Assembly: GCA_003614735.1 (NCBI GenBank)
Contig: KZ992471.1
Coordinates: 1-49,522 of the forward strand
DNA: 49,522 bases
Origin: Thamnocephalis sphaerospora
Taxonomy: Eukaryota > Zoopagomycota > Zoopagomycetes > Zoopagales > Sigmoideomycetaceae
Reading direction: 5' to 3'
Each line of letters opens with the position of its first letter. The stretch's first letter is position 1. Shown here piece after piece: positions 30,060-40,753 of this stretch. A program made the translations under genes and the position numbers. The notes beneath the pieces were generated by a model that was given only the letters and a program-made list of their open reading frames with translations, searched no databases and was not told the origin of the DNA.

Positions 30060-31138
30060 CTACGCAGGCTGGCGCTGCAAGCAATGGTCCAAGCGCGCTA
30101 TCTGATAAACGCAATGCATAAGTCAGCGTATTACCACTGCTACACCGTGCTATGCTACGTACCAGCTGTGCAAATGCTGGGCTCTTTGTGATTGCTTCTG
30201 CGCGCGCAGCAAGCCATTCATCCGAGGAAGAGGCCAAGCATGCCACGAGACAAGCCGTGTCGGAAGGCGTACACTGAGTCTGCGTCGCCGCATCTCGCTG
30301 TGTGCAAACCGTTGATGCAGCAAGTGCTTCTCTGTACATCATTGGACCGATGTTTGGTGCCGCTGGCGCCAACACCTGTGCCAAGTTGTACGTGACTGGT
30401 AGTGCCTCCATGGTAGGACAGCCTAGCGAAGCGACTGTGCCGTGCGCGTTGGCATAGCCCGAATGAAGGGTGGGCGGCATTGTCCAAACTGGTGGCGGGC
30501 AATGATGCAGCGATCCAGCACCGTGCTCAGACACGGTTTGCGTGTGTGGCGGCGACATGGGCGGTAGCGTATCAGCCGGTCGTAGTATACAGGGCGACCG
30601 TGGCGATGCCGGTCGGTGTGATTCGGAGGGCATGCACGTCTGTGACGGCACTGCCATATCCAAGGCAGCGTAACGTGCCGATACCGAGGGACGAGACAGG
30701 CAGGCACGCACGCAGAGGCGACAAGCAGAGCATGCCTCTTTGGTAAAGAAGCGAAAGTAGAAGCGACATTCCTGCCGTTCGCTCTATTGGGCGATATCGT
30801 TGGCGCCTGCATACATTAACATCGCCTACGAAACATACCTGCTCGAGCAATGCCAGATATTGCTGGATCGCCAGCACAGCTGCCTTGCGTCTTACGCGTG
30901 TACGTGCTTCCGCTACCATTGACTGTGCAAGATCGATACTTGCTAGCACTCGCCCACTGGCGCTGTTTAGTGACAATCTAGCGTGATGGCTGTCGAAGAA
31001 CAGCGTCAGACCCTGCTCAATTACACCGCGCGTATGCTGTCCAGCATGCTGGCTGGCTATCAGCACAGATGCTGCTGCTGGCTTCCAGATAAACTTGGCG
31101 ATGGGCCAGCTGGTGTCTGCGGATGATGCACGGTCCAT
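30060..31138 (-). CDS. REC114: Probable meiotic recombination protein Rec114
   Basis: Three exons: 31138-30839, 30783-30163, 30101-30060; GT-AG introns of 55 and 61 bp; 320 residues. The N-terminal ~150 residues look like the Rec114 PH-like domain: SWPIAKFIWKP (like the WSL-RYGRF start of the mammalian protein), LTLFFDSHHARLSLN, and CRFYFRFFTKEACSACRLCV, matching the signature F-R-F...K-EAL-C-C. A long low-complexity middle (Pro/Ser/Thr) follows, then a C-terminal helix pair (SPAFAQLIARLDHCL) like the family's PxFxxLVxxVE end that contacts Mei4. Rec114 supports Spo11 break formation. The assignment rests on motif pattern recalled by eye. It ends 77 bases from the convergent SMP3 stop. Confidence 0.5.
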
Positions 31139-31403
31139 GTATGCGTTGGCGTATGCATTCAAGGGGCAACAGAGCAGTGGGCATTGATCGGTGACTGGTC
31201 ACGCCACAGCCACGTAGCCTTCTCCTGACCTTTTGCTTAAATCGCCACCCATTTTGCTGCTCATTGACGAGACAACGCATAGACGCGAACGCATATACGA
31301 GAGAGAGAGCCATGGTAGCTTGCCTGCTAGCAGCGTTCCGGCTACGCACGGCCTAGCTGACAGGGTGGCCATCGTCACTTAGGGGAATGAACAGGCCAAA
31401 CCA
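31139..31403. promoter_or_regulatory. Bidirectional promoter REC114/RABL6
   Basis: 265 bases between divergent start codons, with no TATA box visible. It contains a GAGAGAGAG run at 31301-31309. Confidence 0.5.
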
Positions 31404-33798
31404 ATGCCACATGGTGGCACGCCACCACTGGCCGTGTCGACGGCAGCAGCAGCGACAGCACCGCCACCTGGTGCTGGCCTGCGATCGCCAACACGACTCA
31501 AAGCTATGCAGGTCAATGTTAGCCGCGGTGTTCAGTGCAACAGTAAGCTGGAGAGTGGGCGCGCCTGCCGCATTCCTAGGCACAATCCTGACGTCGCTGC
31601 TAGTCAAGGTCGTTATACGCGGGGACAAGCGGACCGGAAAGTCGACCTTGTGTACGTGTAGCCGGATAACTGGCGCGTGAGCTGCTGCTGCTGATGCATG
31701 GCGTGGCAGTCCGACTTGTGCAGGGACTCCCGTTTAGCGATGCCTACGAGACTACGCCGCAGATTCAGGTGGAGAATATTCAGTGGGGATACAATGGTGC
31801 GATGACACGCATAGGCTAGCGCAGCATCTGCTGGATCCGATGACTGACGCGCGTACCTACTAGACTCGAGCGACGTGGTCAAGGTGGAGTTTTGGGATGT
31901 AGTGGACCAGGGCATTCGTGCTGTTGATCTGCCCAAAGACGGTATGTACGCGGTTGCGATGGCGCACTAGATGCTGCATCTCATGTGGGCATTGCTGTTT
32001 AGACCAGACGACGCCGCCAGATCCAGCCTCGGAAATGCTGCTGGATGCAGAAACGGTGAACGTGTATCGCGGTGCCAACGCTGTGGTGCTGCTCTTTGAT
32101 GTGACACGCGAAGAAACGTTCGAGTATGCCTGTCGCCTGCTTCCCGACATTCCTGACGGCATACCGATTCTCTTACTGGTAGGAGCAGCCGCCAGAACGC
32201 ATCTGTTGCCATCATCCTTGCTGACGCTGGCGCTGCGACTTTTTGCCGTCAACAGGGCAACTTTAGTGACGAAGAGTGCGTGCAGAGCAGGATGTGGTGT
32301 GCAGGTCCAGCTCATGGCTAACACCCTTTGTAGTGAAAAGCGAGTGGTTACGCGCAGCACAGTAATGCAAATGCTGGATGAACTTTGTCAACAAAAAGCG
32401 GATCGAAAGGACTTTGTCTTTGAGTTTATCCGCTATGCAGAGGCCAGCCTAAAGGATAGCCTGGGACTCGATTACTTGCACCGTTTTCTCGGTGTACCGT
32501 TTCTGACATTCCAGGTAAGTTTGGGCACAGCTCGCTGTCCATGGCCATCCGGCGACCAGCGCAGCTGTCCTGGCTAGCACTGACAGAAACGCGCTTTGAT
32601 CAGGTTGATACGCTACGCCGACAGCTTGCCGCTCGGGCAGAGGAGCTCTCCAGGCTACTCGAATCGCTCGATGGCAACGAAAATGCCAAGCCAAAGCCTG
32701 CTCCGCAGCCATCCATTGCGTCAACAGGCATGTAGTGGCGATACGAGCGTTTCTGCCACGAGCACCAGACTGATGACTAGCTGCATCCAACAGACGCACC
32801 CGTCAAGGCGGTGGATACACATGCGATTGCCACGTCTCATGATTGGGACGACGTAGATCAGACGCTTCCGCACCATACCATTGGGCTGCAGAGCCCGATC
32901 CAAATTTCGCGCAGTCAATCGGACGCACAGCTGGCAGAGGAGGCGCAGCAGCGTCGAAAGCGCCAGGACGAAATGCTGCGCCATGTGTCCAAAGCGCAGT
33001 GGCACAGCGATGACGAAGAGACCGTGCTGGCATCACGCCCGCTTTTCACCTTTCACGGTGCCGGTCTGACTGCCGACGACGACGATGACGATGACAGCCC
33101 CAATCCGCTGGTTGCTGCTGACGAGGATGTTGATGCGACCGAGGAAAGCGACGAGGGACTCGCAACCGACATTCCACGGAAACAGTCTGGCCTGGCGATT
33201 GACTTTGAGTCTGCGCCTCTGGTGGCAATGCACGACGATGAGCGGCCACTGTCCGATGGTGATACCATGCCGTCGTTGGATGTGCTCATTCACAGAGCAA
33301 ACAGCGACGCGATAATCGACGCACACCGTGAAGGAGACGCCGATGCGCTGTTTGAAATTGGCTCACCTTCTTCGGTCGGTGGCCATCTAGATCACCGCTT
33401 TGATAGTAGCCATGAGGGCTTTGGGCGCTCCAATAGCCCGTCTACGTTACAGGTCAGCGAGCGTCACAACGACACCTATAGCGGCAGCTATCGCAGCGCG
33501 TCTGCCTTGTCGCCTGACAACTATGAAGTGGCCCATAATCCATGGGCTGCCGACATGCCGACTCAGCAAGCGCACGAGCAGGAGAACCCGTATCACGAAT
33601 GGGGTGCCAGCAACGATGCGCAGGCCACGCTGGAGGAAAGCGAGGTGGGTGTCTGGCGGTGAGCGACGATAGATCCGTCCAAAGTAACATGTATCACAGC
33701 TGGAGTCGGTTCAGTTGACGCCATCAGAGTCGTCCAACCCCGCGTCAGGCCACAAGAAGAAGGGAGGCAAGAAGAAACGAAAGGGAAAGAAGAACTAG
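31404..33798 (+). CDS. RABL6: Rab-like GTPase Rabl6-type protein
   Basis: Ten exons: 31404-31542, 31604-31651, 31710-31796, 31864-31941, 32003-32178, 32256-32296, 32334-32514, 32565-32727, 32794-33644, 33700-33798; 620 residues. The N-terminal GTPase domain has a P-loop in KVVIRGDKRTGKST (48-61), IQVENIQW, VEFWDVVDQG (G3 region), LLFDVTREETF, LLLGNFSD and FIRYAEASLKDSLGLDYLHRFLGVPF, all matching Rabl6/Parf order. The C-terminal half is acidic and disordered, and the protein ends in a poly-Lys tail (KKKGGKKKRKGKK) as in the animal proteins. Exon 8 to 9 joining requires a GC donor (G|GCATGT), which I treat as provisional. Intron 6 is only 37 bp. Function in fungi is not established. Confidence 0.9.
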
Positions 33799-33880
33799 CC
33801 AGGGATGTGCTTCACAAGCAGTAAACAGTACATTTGCAATGCATGGCGCCATGTTGTCGACGCGTACATCCCACCGTGCA

Positions 33881-34861
33881 TTAGATGGGAAGAATATTGG
33901 AGACACTGCGACCTAGCGCCCTCGTGCCATACGATAGGGTAGCATGTCCGCCCGGAAGATAGGATACGAGATACCTGCGTGCAAGCTGTGAGTTGGTGCT
34001 GGTTGCTATAGACGGCCTACCATCAGAAAAACGTACCACACGAGTGCTATCACTTGAACGATGGCTGCAATCAGCGTCGGGAAGAAACTTTGCAGCTAAT
34101 ATCAGTTGCGCCACCACGTCAGCCATCCTGTGTGCACTTTGTTCGCAGCCAGTGCAGCTTACCCCAAGCGAAAAGTACAGGGTCAGAATCATGGAGCCCA
34201 GATAGGTGATGGTGAATGGCAGGCGCTCGCGCGAAATCAAGTGAGCCATGTGTGCCTGTGGTCCCTTGTACAGCGCAAAGCTGCCCGCGTAATCGTAGCA
34301 TGCGTCAGCGCGTACATCCACCAGAGCGCATAGATCCGGCAGCTACCTGATCATCACCATGATACTGCCCAGCGTAAACGACGTAGCAAACTTTCGCGGT
34401 GCAATTATCAACCAGGGCAGCGTGAAAAATGCCTAGCGTAGCATCGCACAAGTGAGCGCTGTGCCGTTAACGCCCGCGCCACGTCGACTTGCGCCTGTCG
34501 TATGCTACGCACCACGATAAAGAAAATGCAGCCTGTTGCCATGCAAATGACAAAGCCGACCATACGCTACGCAGGTACAGCACTGCGGTGAGCGTAGGTG
34601 CTGGCAAACAGGCAGCTATCGTGTGCCCACCTGCCAGCGAGTTAGACCAAACCAGGACTCGTCCTGCGGCTCGCCCAGCGGCGTAAAGCCCTGCAGGCGG
34701 TTGGAGACGGACGAGAAGCCAGAGGTGACCGAGTCGGACATGCGTGCAAAGAAGCCAGTGCGCGGCGCCTCCCAGCTGGGCACGCTTGTTGGCACCTGCA
34801 CATTAGGCCCGGTGCCATAGCCGAACGAGCGCAGACGGTCTGAAAAGCTGGGCGTCGCCAT
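33881..34861 (-). CDS. SFT2: Golgi vesicle transport protein Sft2
   Basis: Four-pass Golgi membrane protein assisting fusion of endosome-derived vesicles with the late Golgi. Six exons: 34861-34631, 34566-34513, 34432-34347, 34280-34163, 34095-34037, 33974-33881; introns 62-80 bp; 213 residues (yeast Sft2 215). After a 70-residue cytosolic Ser-rich part come the SFT2 domain blocks RMVGFVICMATG, LPWLIIAPRKFATSFTLGS, the conserved cytosolic loop KGPQAHMAHLISRERLPFT, then WYLVSYLPGG and the C-terminal SVSNILPI. The ATG at 34861 begins MATPSFSDRLRSF; the upstream open frame is Cys-rich and unlikely. Confidence 0.95.
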
Positions 34862-35006
34862 CCTGGTGGCCAGAGAACAGACGCGGAGATGCGAATGGGG
34901 AAAGAACTGGATGCAAAATGCCAATAGACACGTATGCTCAGCGCATAGCGGACACATACACACGCACACGTGACAGACAGGTCAACAGGCTCTATTCTGA
35001 CGCTAC

Positions 35007-36140
35007 TTAGACGATGGTCTCCAGTTCACGCGCGTACCGCAGCATCTGGTCGACAATGGCCGCGGTAGGCACAGCATCTGCAGTGCTGTCGGCCGTGGTA
35101 AACTCGACACGCTTCTCGGACGGGTTCACCTTCCAGTCGCGCTGCAGCATGTCCATTGTTAGCGTACGGCATTTTCCTTGCATAGCATAACAACCGCCCT
35201 ACCTCGTTTGCAAAGGCGATCAAGTCCTGTACATTCTTGATGGACAGCAGCTGTGCAGCGTCATTCAGCGACAGGCTATTGTATGCTTTCTCAATACCAG
35301 ATGCAATCTCATCGCTAACAGGTATGGTGAGCCTAGTATTGACAGGCATGCTGGTGCCAAGCATTGTCCCGTGCCTACCGAATAGTGCCCTCGAGAATCT
35401 CCAGAAAAGTGTTGCACTCGGGCGTAGGCGCTTCAATGCGCGACGCCAGCACACGATTGTAGCTGCCTTCCATCAGACTCTGCTCCAGCACCACCGGATA
35501 GCGAATGTGGGCATTGTCCCGCAGCACCTGCGGATCAATGGTCTCCAGAATCAGATGGAACTCGGCGATACGCTTCTGTGCCAAGAGTCGCAGCAGATTC
35601 AGGCCGACAATAGGATACATGTTGGGAGACTCGGGCAGCTGGTTGCTATCGCCAGCATGATGCGCGCACCGCTCATGTAAGCGTCGCGGTATCTGTGCCC
35701 GCACAGCGAGCATCTGCCACTCACGCAAAGTCGTGGTAGTACACCTTTAGCTGCGCATAGTACCGTTCAAACGACGAAATATCGCGTGCACGAATGCTCC
35801 ACTGTGCGCCCAGTTCCAGCACCTCGCCTGCACAGACCGGTGGCAGCAACGTTAGCGGACGTTGCCAAAGAACGGCCTGGCGGACACTTACGGGCCAGAG
35901 CAAGCTCCGCCACATCTACACGGCTGCCATCGGGCACCAGCAGCGACAACGATGCCAGCTCAATCTACACCATCGCCGCCACGCATTAGCAATGGCCGCA
36001 CTGGTGCATTCGCAGACTGCGCACACCTTGAGCTGCGTCAATAGGCTACGGCAGCGGTTCAAATCGGCCGTGGATGAGGCGAATTCCGCCTTTAGCTGTG
36101 CAAGCAGCTCAGCAGCTGCCGCGGCAGTAGGAGCAGACAT
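35007..36140 (-). CDS. RPN12: 26S proteasome lid subunit Rpn12
   Basis: Regulatory-particle lid subunit. Six exons: 36140-36027, 35964-35892, 35827-35725, 35645-35379, 35314-35203, 35141-35007; GT-AG introns 61-79 bp; 267 residues (yeast 274). Family blocks: ILEIGAQ-type EVLELGAQWSIRARDISSFERYYAQLK, the PNMYPIVGLNLLRLLAQ TPR-like helix, YPVVLEQSLMEGSYNRV, and the PCI/winged-helix end (DEIASGIEKAYNSLSLNDAAQLL) closing with TAAIVDQMLRYARELETIV. Shares a 250 bp divergent promoter with IWR1. No proteasome box (GGTGGCAAA) was seen there. Confidence 0.95.
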
Positions 36141-36390
36141 GGCTACAGAGAGACTGATGGCAGGAAAGAGCAGACAGGCGTAGGCGTGAGGAGAGCGGAG
36201 AAGGGGTGTTTGCGATGGCGCGGGACAGCTTGAGCGATGACGCGTTTGCTTTGTGTGGGTAGAACACGTGATTTGACGCAGTGATAGTCGACTGCCATGC
36301 GCCAGTGTAGTAGCATCAGCCGGCTGTGCTGTTTTTCGTCTCGCTTGGGCGGTGGCTTTTGCTGTCGTTCAACACTGTTGTGCCGTGACC
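36141..36390. promoter_or_regulatory. Bidirectional promoter RPN12/IWR1
   Basis: 250 bases between divergent start codons. I see no TATA box and no clear Rpn4-type GGTGGCAAA element. Confidence 0.5.
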
Positions 36391-38012
36391 ATGTCGATCG
36401 CAGCCAAAGCCAACCAGGTGACGATCCTGCGCATAAAGCGCAAGCGTTACGAAGACCCGGTCGATGCCCTTTGTAGGTGGTGACTCAGCAGCATGTGGGC
36501 GTGCAGCGACTAATGAGCGTGTCTGTATGCCTTCAGACGTGGACACGAGCGACGGTGGCAAGAAGCGCGCCGTAGAGGCGGCCTGTAAGTGCGGACAAGG
36601 GATCATGTTTGCGCTAGGCTGTTACTGACAGGCCGCCTGTCTGCCTGTCTGCCGTGGACCAGTGACCAGCCCGCGCATGTTCCGTCTGGCGCGCAGTATC
36701 AGCGTGAGCAGCGAGCATCAAGCAAAGCGAATTACAGTGCGTGCAGCTGCGCGCGATGTCGCGGATAGGCTGCAGGCTGATGTGTTTCCGATATGCAGAA
36801 AGAGGTGACCACGCAGCTGGTAAACGAGCGCATCAATCCTACGGTGCCGCCCAAAGTGCGCACGGTGGTGCCCGTCGACGACGATGCCAGCAAGATGCTC
36901 ATCTCGCCAACGACAGAGCATGCGCCCGTACCCCCTGAACCGAGTGTGGAACCAGCCGAGGTAGGTGCCTAGTGTGCCTCCAGCGCGAGAAGTAGCGTAC
37001 AGCGTGCCAACAGGACGGTACACGCGTAGGTTCAGCCTCGGTTCAAGGTGTTGTCCAGAAACATTGCGCGTGCGGTAAGCCGTAGTCGTGCAGGCAGTCG
37101 CGAAGGATCACCGGCCTTTCAGCTCTACGATGCAGTGCGTGAAGGTGCATCCGATCCGTAAGCAAAGCGAGCGAGCGAGCGAGCATAGCTGCGACAGTAG
37201 GATACGAGCAGACACTGACACTGATGCAGGGCAGCCGAGTCGGCCGAGGATAACCGCCGTCGCCTGCTTAAGCAGCTGGAGGAGGCGGACAGTATGCCGG
37301 ATGTCATGAGCAATTTTGTTCCGCTGCTGCGCGATCATTTCACGTGTAAGCGAGAAAGATGAGATGGACGACCGGCAGCGGCGCTAATGTGGCGGAAAAT
37401 GGCGGCATGAATAGTACGGGATCGCTCGGGCGGTAATAGTTCCGACGATGATGGCGAATATGTATATGACTTTTACTACGATTCGGGAGACTTGCAGCCG
37501 TCGCAGCGGGTACCACAGCACGCTGCTCCCTTGTGGGTTTTCAGCGGTACAGCGTAGATGCACGCTAGATGATGCACGCTAATACAGGTACACTGTTGAC
37601 TTTAGGATCTGGCTAGACGAGACGGATCCAAACAACGTGTTTTTCGACGATGCTTCGGATGATGACGACTCGCTAGGTGGCTCAGAAAGCGAAGACTCGA
37701 ACGGTAAGCATTTGCGGCCACCATGGCATGCTGCAGGACGCGGTACCTGCAACTCTTGCTGACCCAGCGGTGCAATGATTAGCGGAGGACTTTTACGCCA
37801 ACGATTATCCAGACGAGGAAGAGGATAGCGACGAGGATTACATGCCAGGCGAAGACAGCAGCGACGGCGATGCACGTGCTTACGGCTGGGGCGACGCAGG
37901 TAAGACGACTGATGCACCGACAAATAATGCAGCGGCCGCTACTAACGACAGCGCGTTGCGTATGACCTGTCAAGGTGGCGGCGACGATGACGACGACGAG
38001 CTTTATTACTAG
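36391..38012 (+). CDS. IWR1: RNA polymerase II import factor Iwr1/SLC7A6OS
   Basis: Directs assembled RNA polymerase II to the nucleus. Ten exons: 36391-36472, 36537-36584, 36663-36736, 36799-36960, 37030-37157, 37230-37345, 37415-37532, 37588-37703, 37783-37899, 37933-38012; about 346 residues. The start VTILRIKRKRYEDPVDAL is the family's N-terminal basic motif; MFRLARS, PRFKVLSRN, FQLYDAV and the central DDDGEYVYDFYYDSG (Iwr1 signature) follow, then an acidic tail ending DDDDDELYY. The last 33 bp 'intron' (37900-37932) is a multiple of three without stop, so it may simply be coding (357 residues). Intron 6 holds a GAGC tandem run at 37167-37182. Confidence 0.93.
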
Positions 38013-38138
38013 GCCACAGGCAGGCGCCAATAAGCAATATGTTTTTGCTTGATGCTTGCAGTAAACGCGCTTGCATGAGCGATGGTGGCAGCGCCAGTTG
38101 CAGCGTGCCGTGGCAGCCGCGGGCCATGCAACGCGGTC

Positions 38139-40528
38139 CTAGTCCTTGGCAATCTTGGTGATGCGCCAGGCCGAGGCAGGGATCACTACGGGTAGCAGGA
38201 TATGTGTTAGGCGTTTGCGGTGCAGCTGCCGTTGCATTAAATACGCAGACGCACCTTCGAGACGACGAGCCGTCTTTTGGATGAAGAGGAAGAGTAGCGC
38301 CGTGCCCAGCACGACCGATGCGATGCACACAGTGTAGAAGCCATCCTGAATCATTTCGCACTGGCCGCCGACCTCCTTGCACTGGTTCTTGCCTGCCTCG
38401 CTCACGCACTGGAATGCTTCGGGTGCAACTGCCCACCCCCATTGGCGCGCATGGTAAGCGAAATGCACTAGCTGTACGCCTCGCCCTTGCACACGCACCA
38501 ACACCTTCCACGGTCGGCACATTGCACTGCGCGTTTGAAAACCAGTCGACTGCCTCGAGCACAAAGTACCGAGGCCAGGTACCTCCCAGATTGCTGAGCG
38601 TGTTGAGGAACTGCAAGCGGCGCGTTAGCAACGACAGCAGCCATTTGCACTGGAATGCGATACAATGCCACACTAGCCACTCACCGTCATATAAGTGCCA
38701 CCAACGGTAGCATCCGCAATGCCAGTCATAAATACGCCCATGCCAACAAATTGTACAGTGCTGTCGAAAGCGACGCCACCAGTTAGTCCACAGTGCATAT
38801 CCACAGCGTTGCCACTACCGCTGCTTACCTCATAAACGAGCCGAGAATGGTGACGAAAATGACCAAAACAAAATAGCTGGTGGTGACGCCGCCTTCCGGG
38901 AACATGGGCACGACCAGCATACTCATGAGTGCCGTCAGCAGGCGACCGTAAAATGCAAGCAGCCACTGTTGTAAGTAGCAGTCAGCAAGGCGCCTCTTCT
39001 CGTTACAACTACTGCGATTAGCTTACCGGGCGAAGTGGACGCTTGCCCGTGCTCCAGCGCGCTATTTTCAGCGTATACCCAAACGAGTGGTAAGCAACTG
39101 GTGTCTGTTTAGCGTGCAGGCAACAGCCAACCTACCGGCCAAGTAGCCAAACAGGATCTGGCACGGAAAGTCCAGGAGCACCGCGAGCGCCAGATCCTCC
39201 TTCTGGAAGCCCTTTTCCAACAGCTTCAGTCCGGTAACTGCATCGCCGGCGACAAATCCGACCTTGGCCAGCAGAAGCAGTGCGATATAGTGGCGCATCT
39301 CTACGCAGCAGTGTGCAGATATAAGTTGCTATCCACGTGTAAGCATGCTCATCCGCTGTGCTCTGCAACTTACGCGGCAGCTTGCACATCTTCCACAGGG
39401 TCTCGTATGACTCGCCAATGTTCATCTTTTCACTGGCTGGAGGCGGCTCCTACCAGGTCCAGCCGTGGCGCATACGCAGATGCACAGCATAAGCATGCGT
39501 TCATTTGCCGCACATTGCCACAGTCACAGCCTACCTCGCGCTTGAAGAAGATGAGCAGCGTCGTCACCAAAAAGTACATGCATCCCCAAAAGTAAAGATA
39601 GGTGCCAAGTGGCAGCATGCCAATATCACTGGGCACGCTGCGGAAGTACTTGTTGCTAGGCGCCGGTGCAATGGAGTCAGCGGTGCGGCACTGGCTGACG
39701 CGCGTACGTTCACACGCCCACCTAAACTCGGCCGAGTTGAAGGCGAGAAAGACGGTGAACGAGACAAAGTAGCCGGTGTTGAGGCCTACCGTCTGCGCCG
39801 TGGACGCATACGAAAGATTCTCCTCAGAAAGCAGGTTCAGCGCCCAGCCATCGACGGCGATATCTTGCGTGGCGCTCAGGAAAACCACCACCAAAAAGAT
39901 AAACGTCAAGGCGTAGGTGTTTTCCCAGCCGTCGCCCTGCAGTCGCAACAATGCACAGTGCCACACGCCAGCAGCGGTAAGCCGTCGGATCGTCTACTTG
40001 CGCTGACAAATACGCCCCAGATAGTGTACCTTTGGTGCCATGTATACGTCAATGTTACCGGCCAGCCAGAAAAAGATGGCGCCGAGGATAAGCTGAATCG
40101 GCACAATCCACGTTTTGCGCCGACCAACGGCCGATGAAAAGACCGAGTCGACGATCGGCGACCAAAAGAGCTTCAGGCTGTACGGGTAGGTAGACAGCGT
40201 AAAGACGCCGATCTGAGAATACGACATGTGCTCCTTCATCAGAAACGGGATGGACCCAAAGGCCAGGCCTGTCGGGATGCCCTGAAGGAGGTCTGCGCCG
40301 TGGCTACCGCGTTAGCGCGACGTAATCTGGCGCAGCAGACGATGCTGCATTTCTGTTCCGGTGCCGCAGCAGCACCCGCCACCCGCTAACTGCTGGCCGC
40401 TGGCCACACGTCTTGTACTCACAGAGCACCACCAGGAGCGCCACATTCTACACGGGTCGGAAGCGTCAGTCGCTGGCCAGCGGGACGGTCGCACCTCTCC
40501 TGCCTACTATTTTTTCCTTCCTGTCCAT
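38139..40528 (-). CDS. SLC33A1: Acetyl-CoA transporter, SLC33A1 type
   Basis: Multi-pass ER/Golgi carrier importing acetyl-CoA into the lumen. Thirteen exons from 40528 (MDRKEKI) to 38139. Boundaries: 40528-40508, 40447-40423, 40292-40030, 39936-39722, 39655-39535, then exons beginning near 39450, 39295, 39090, 38968, 38770, 38620, 38440 and ending with a short last exon to 38139. Diagnostic blocks: YLLQGIPTGLAFGSIPF, WSPIVDSVFSSAVGRRKTW, FLSATQDIAVDGWAL, LLLLAKVGFVAGDAVTGLKL, GIADATVGGTYMT followed by LSNLGGTWPRYF. The last intron is in frame and removes a segment inconsistent with the family. Compared with the human protein the N-terminal tail is much shorter. It lies head to tail with TFB1. 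Confidence 0.92.
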
Positions 40529-40753
40529 CGTGGACACAGGCGTAGTACTCGGAGGCGCTGCAGGAATGACAGAATATTCTGGAAAAGGCGAGTGAGCAAC
40601 AACGATGGTCGACGGGAGACGGGGAAAGGAGCGGCACACTCGGACGCTGGCCCGCTGGCGTGTCGGGGGTGCCTTGTAATGTGAGCCAATAGCTTTTTCG
40701 CACGACTCGTTTATTCCATTGCTGCGAAGGCCACATGGCACACTCGACGACCT

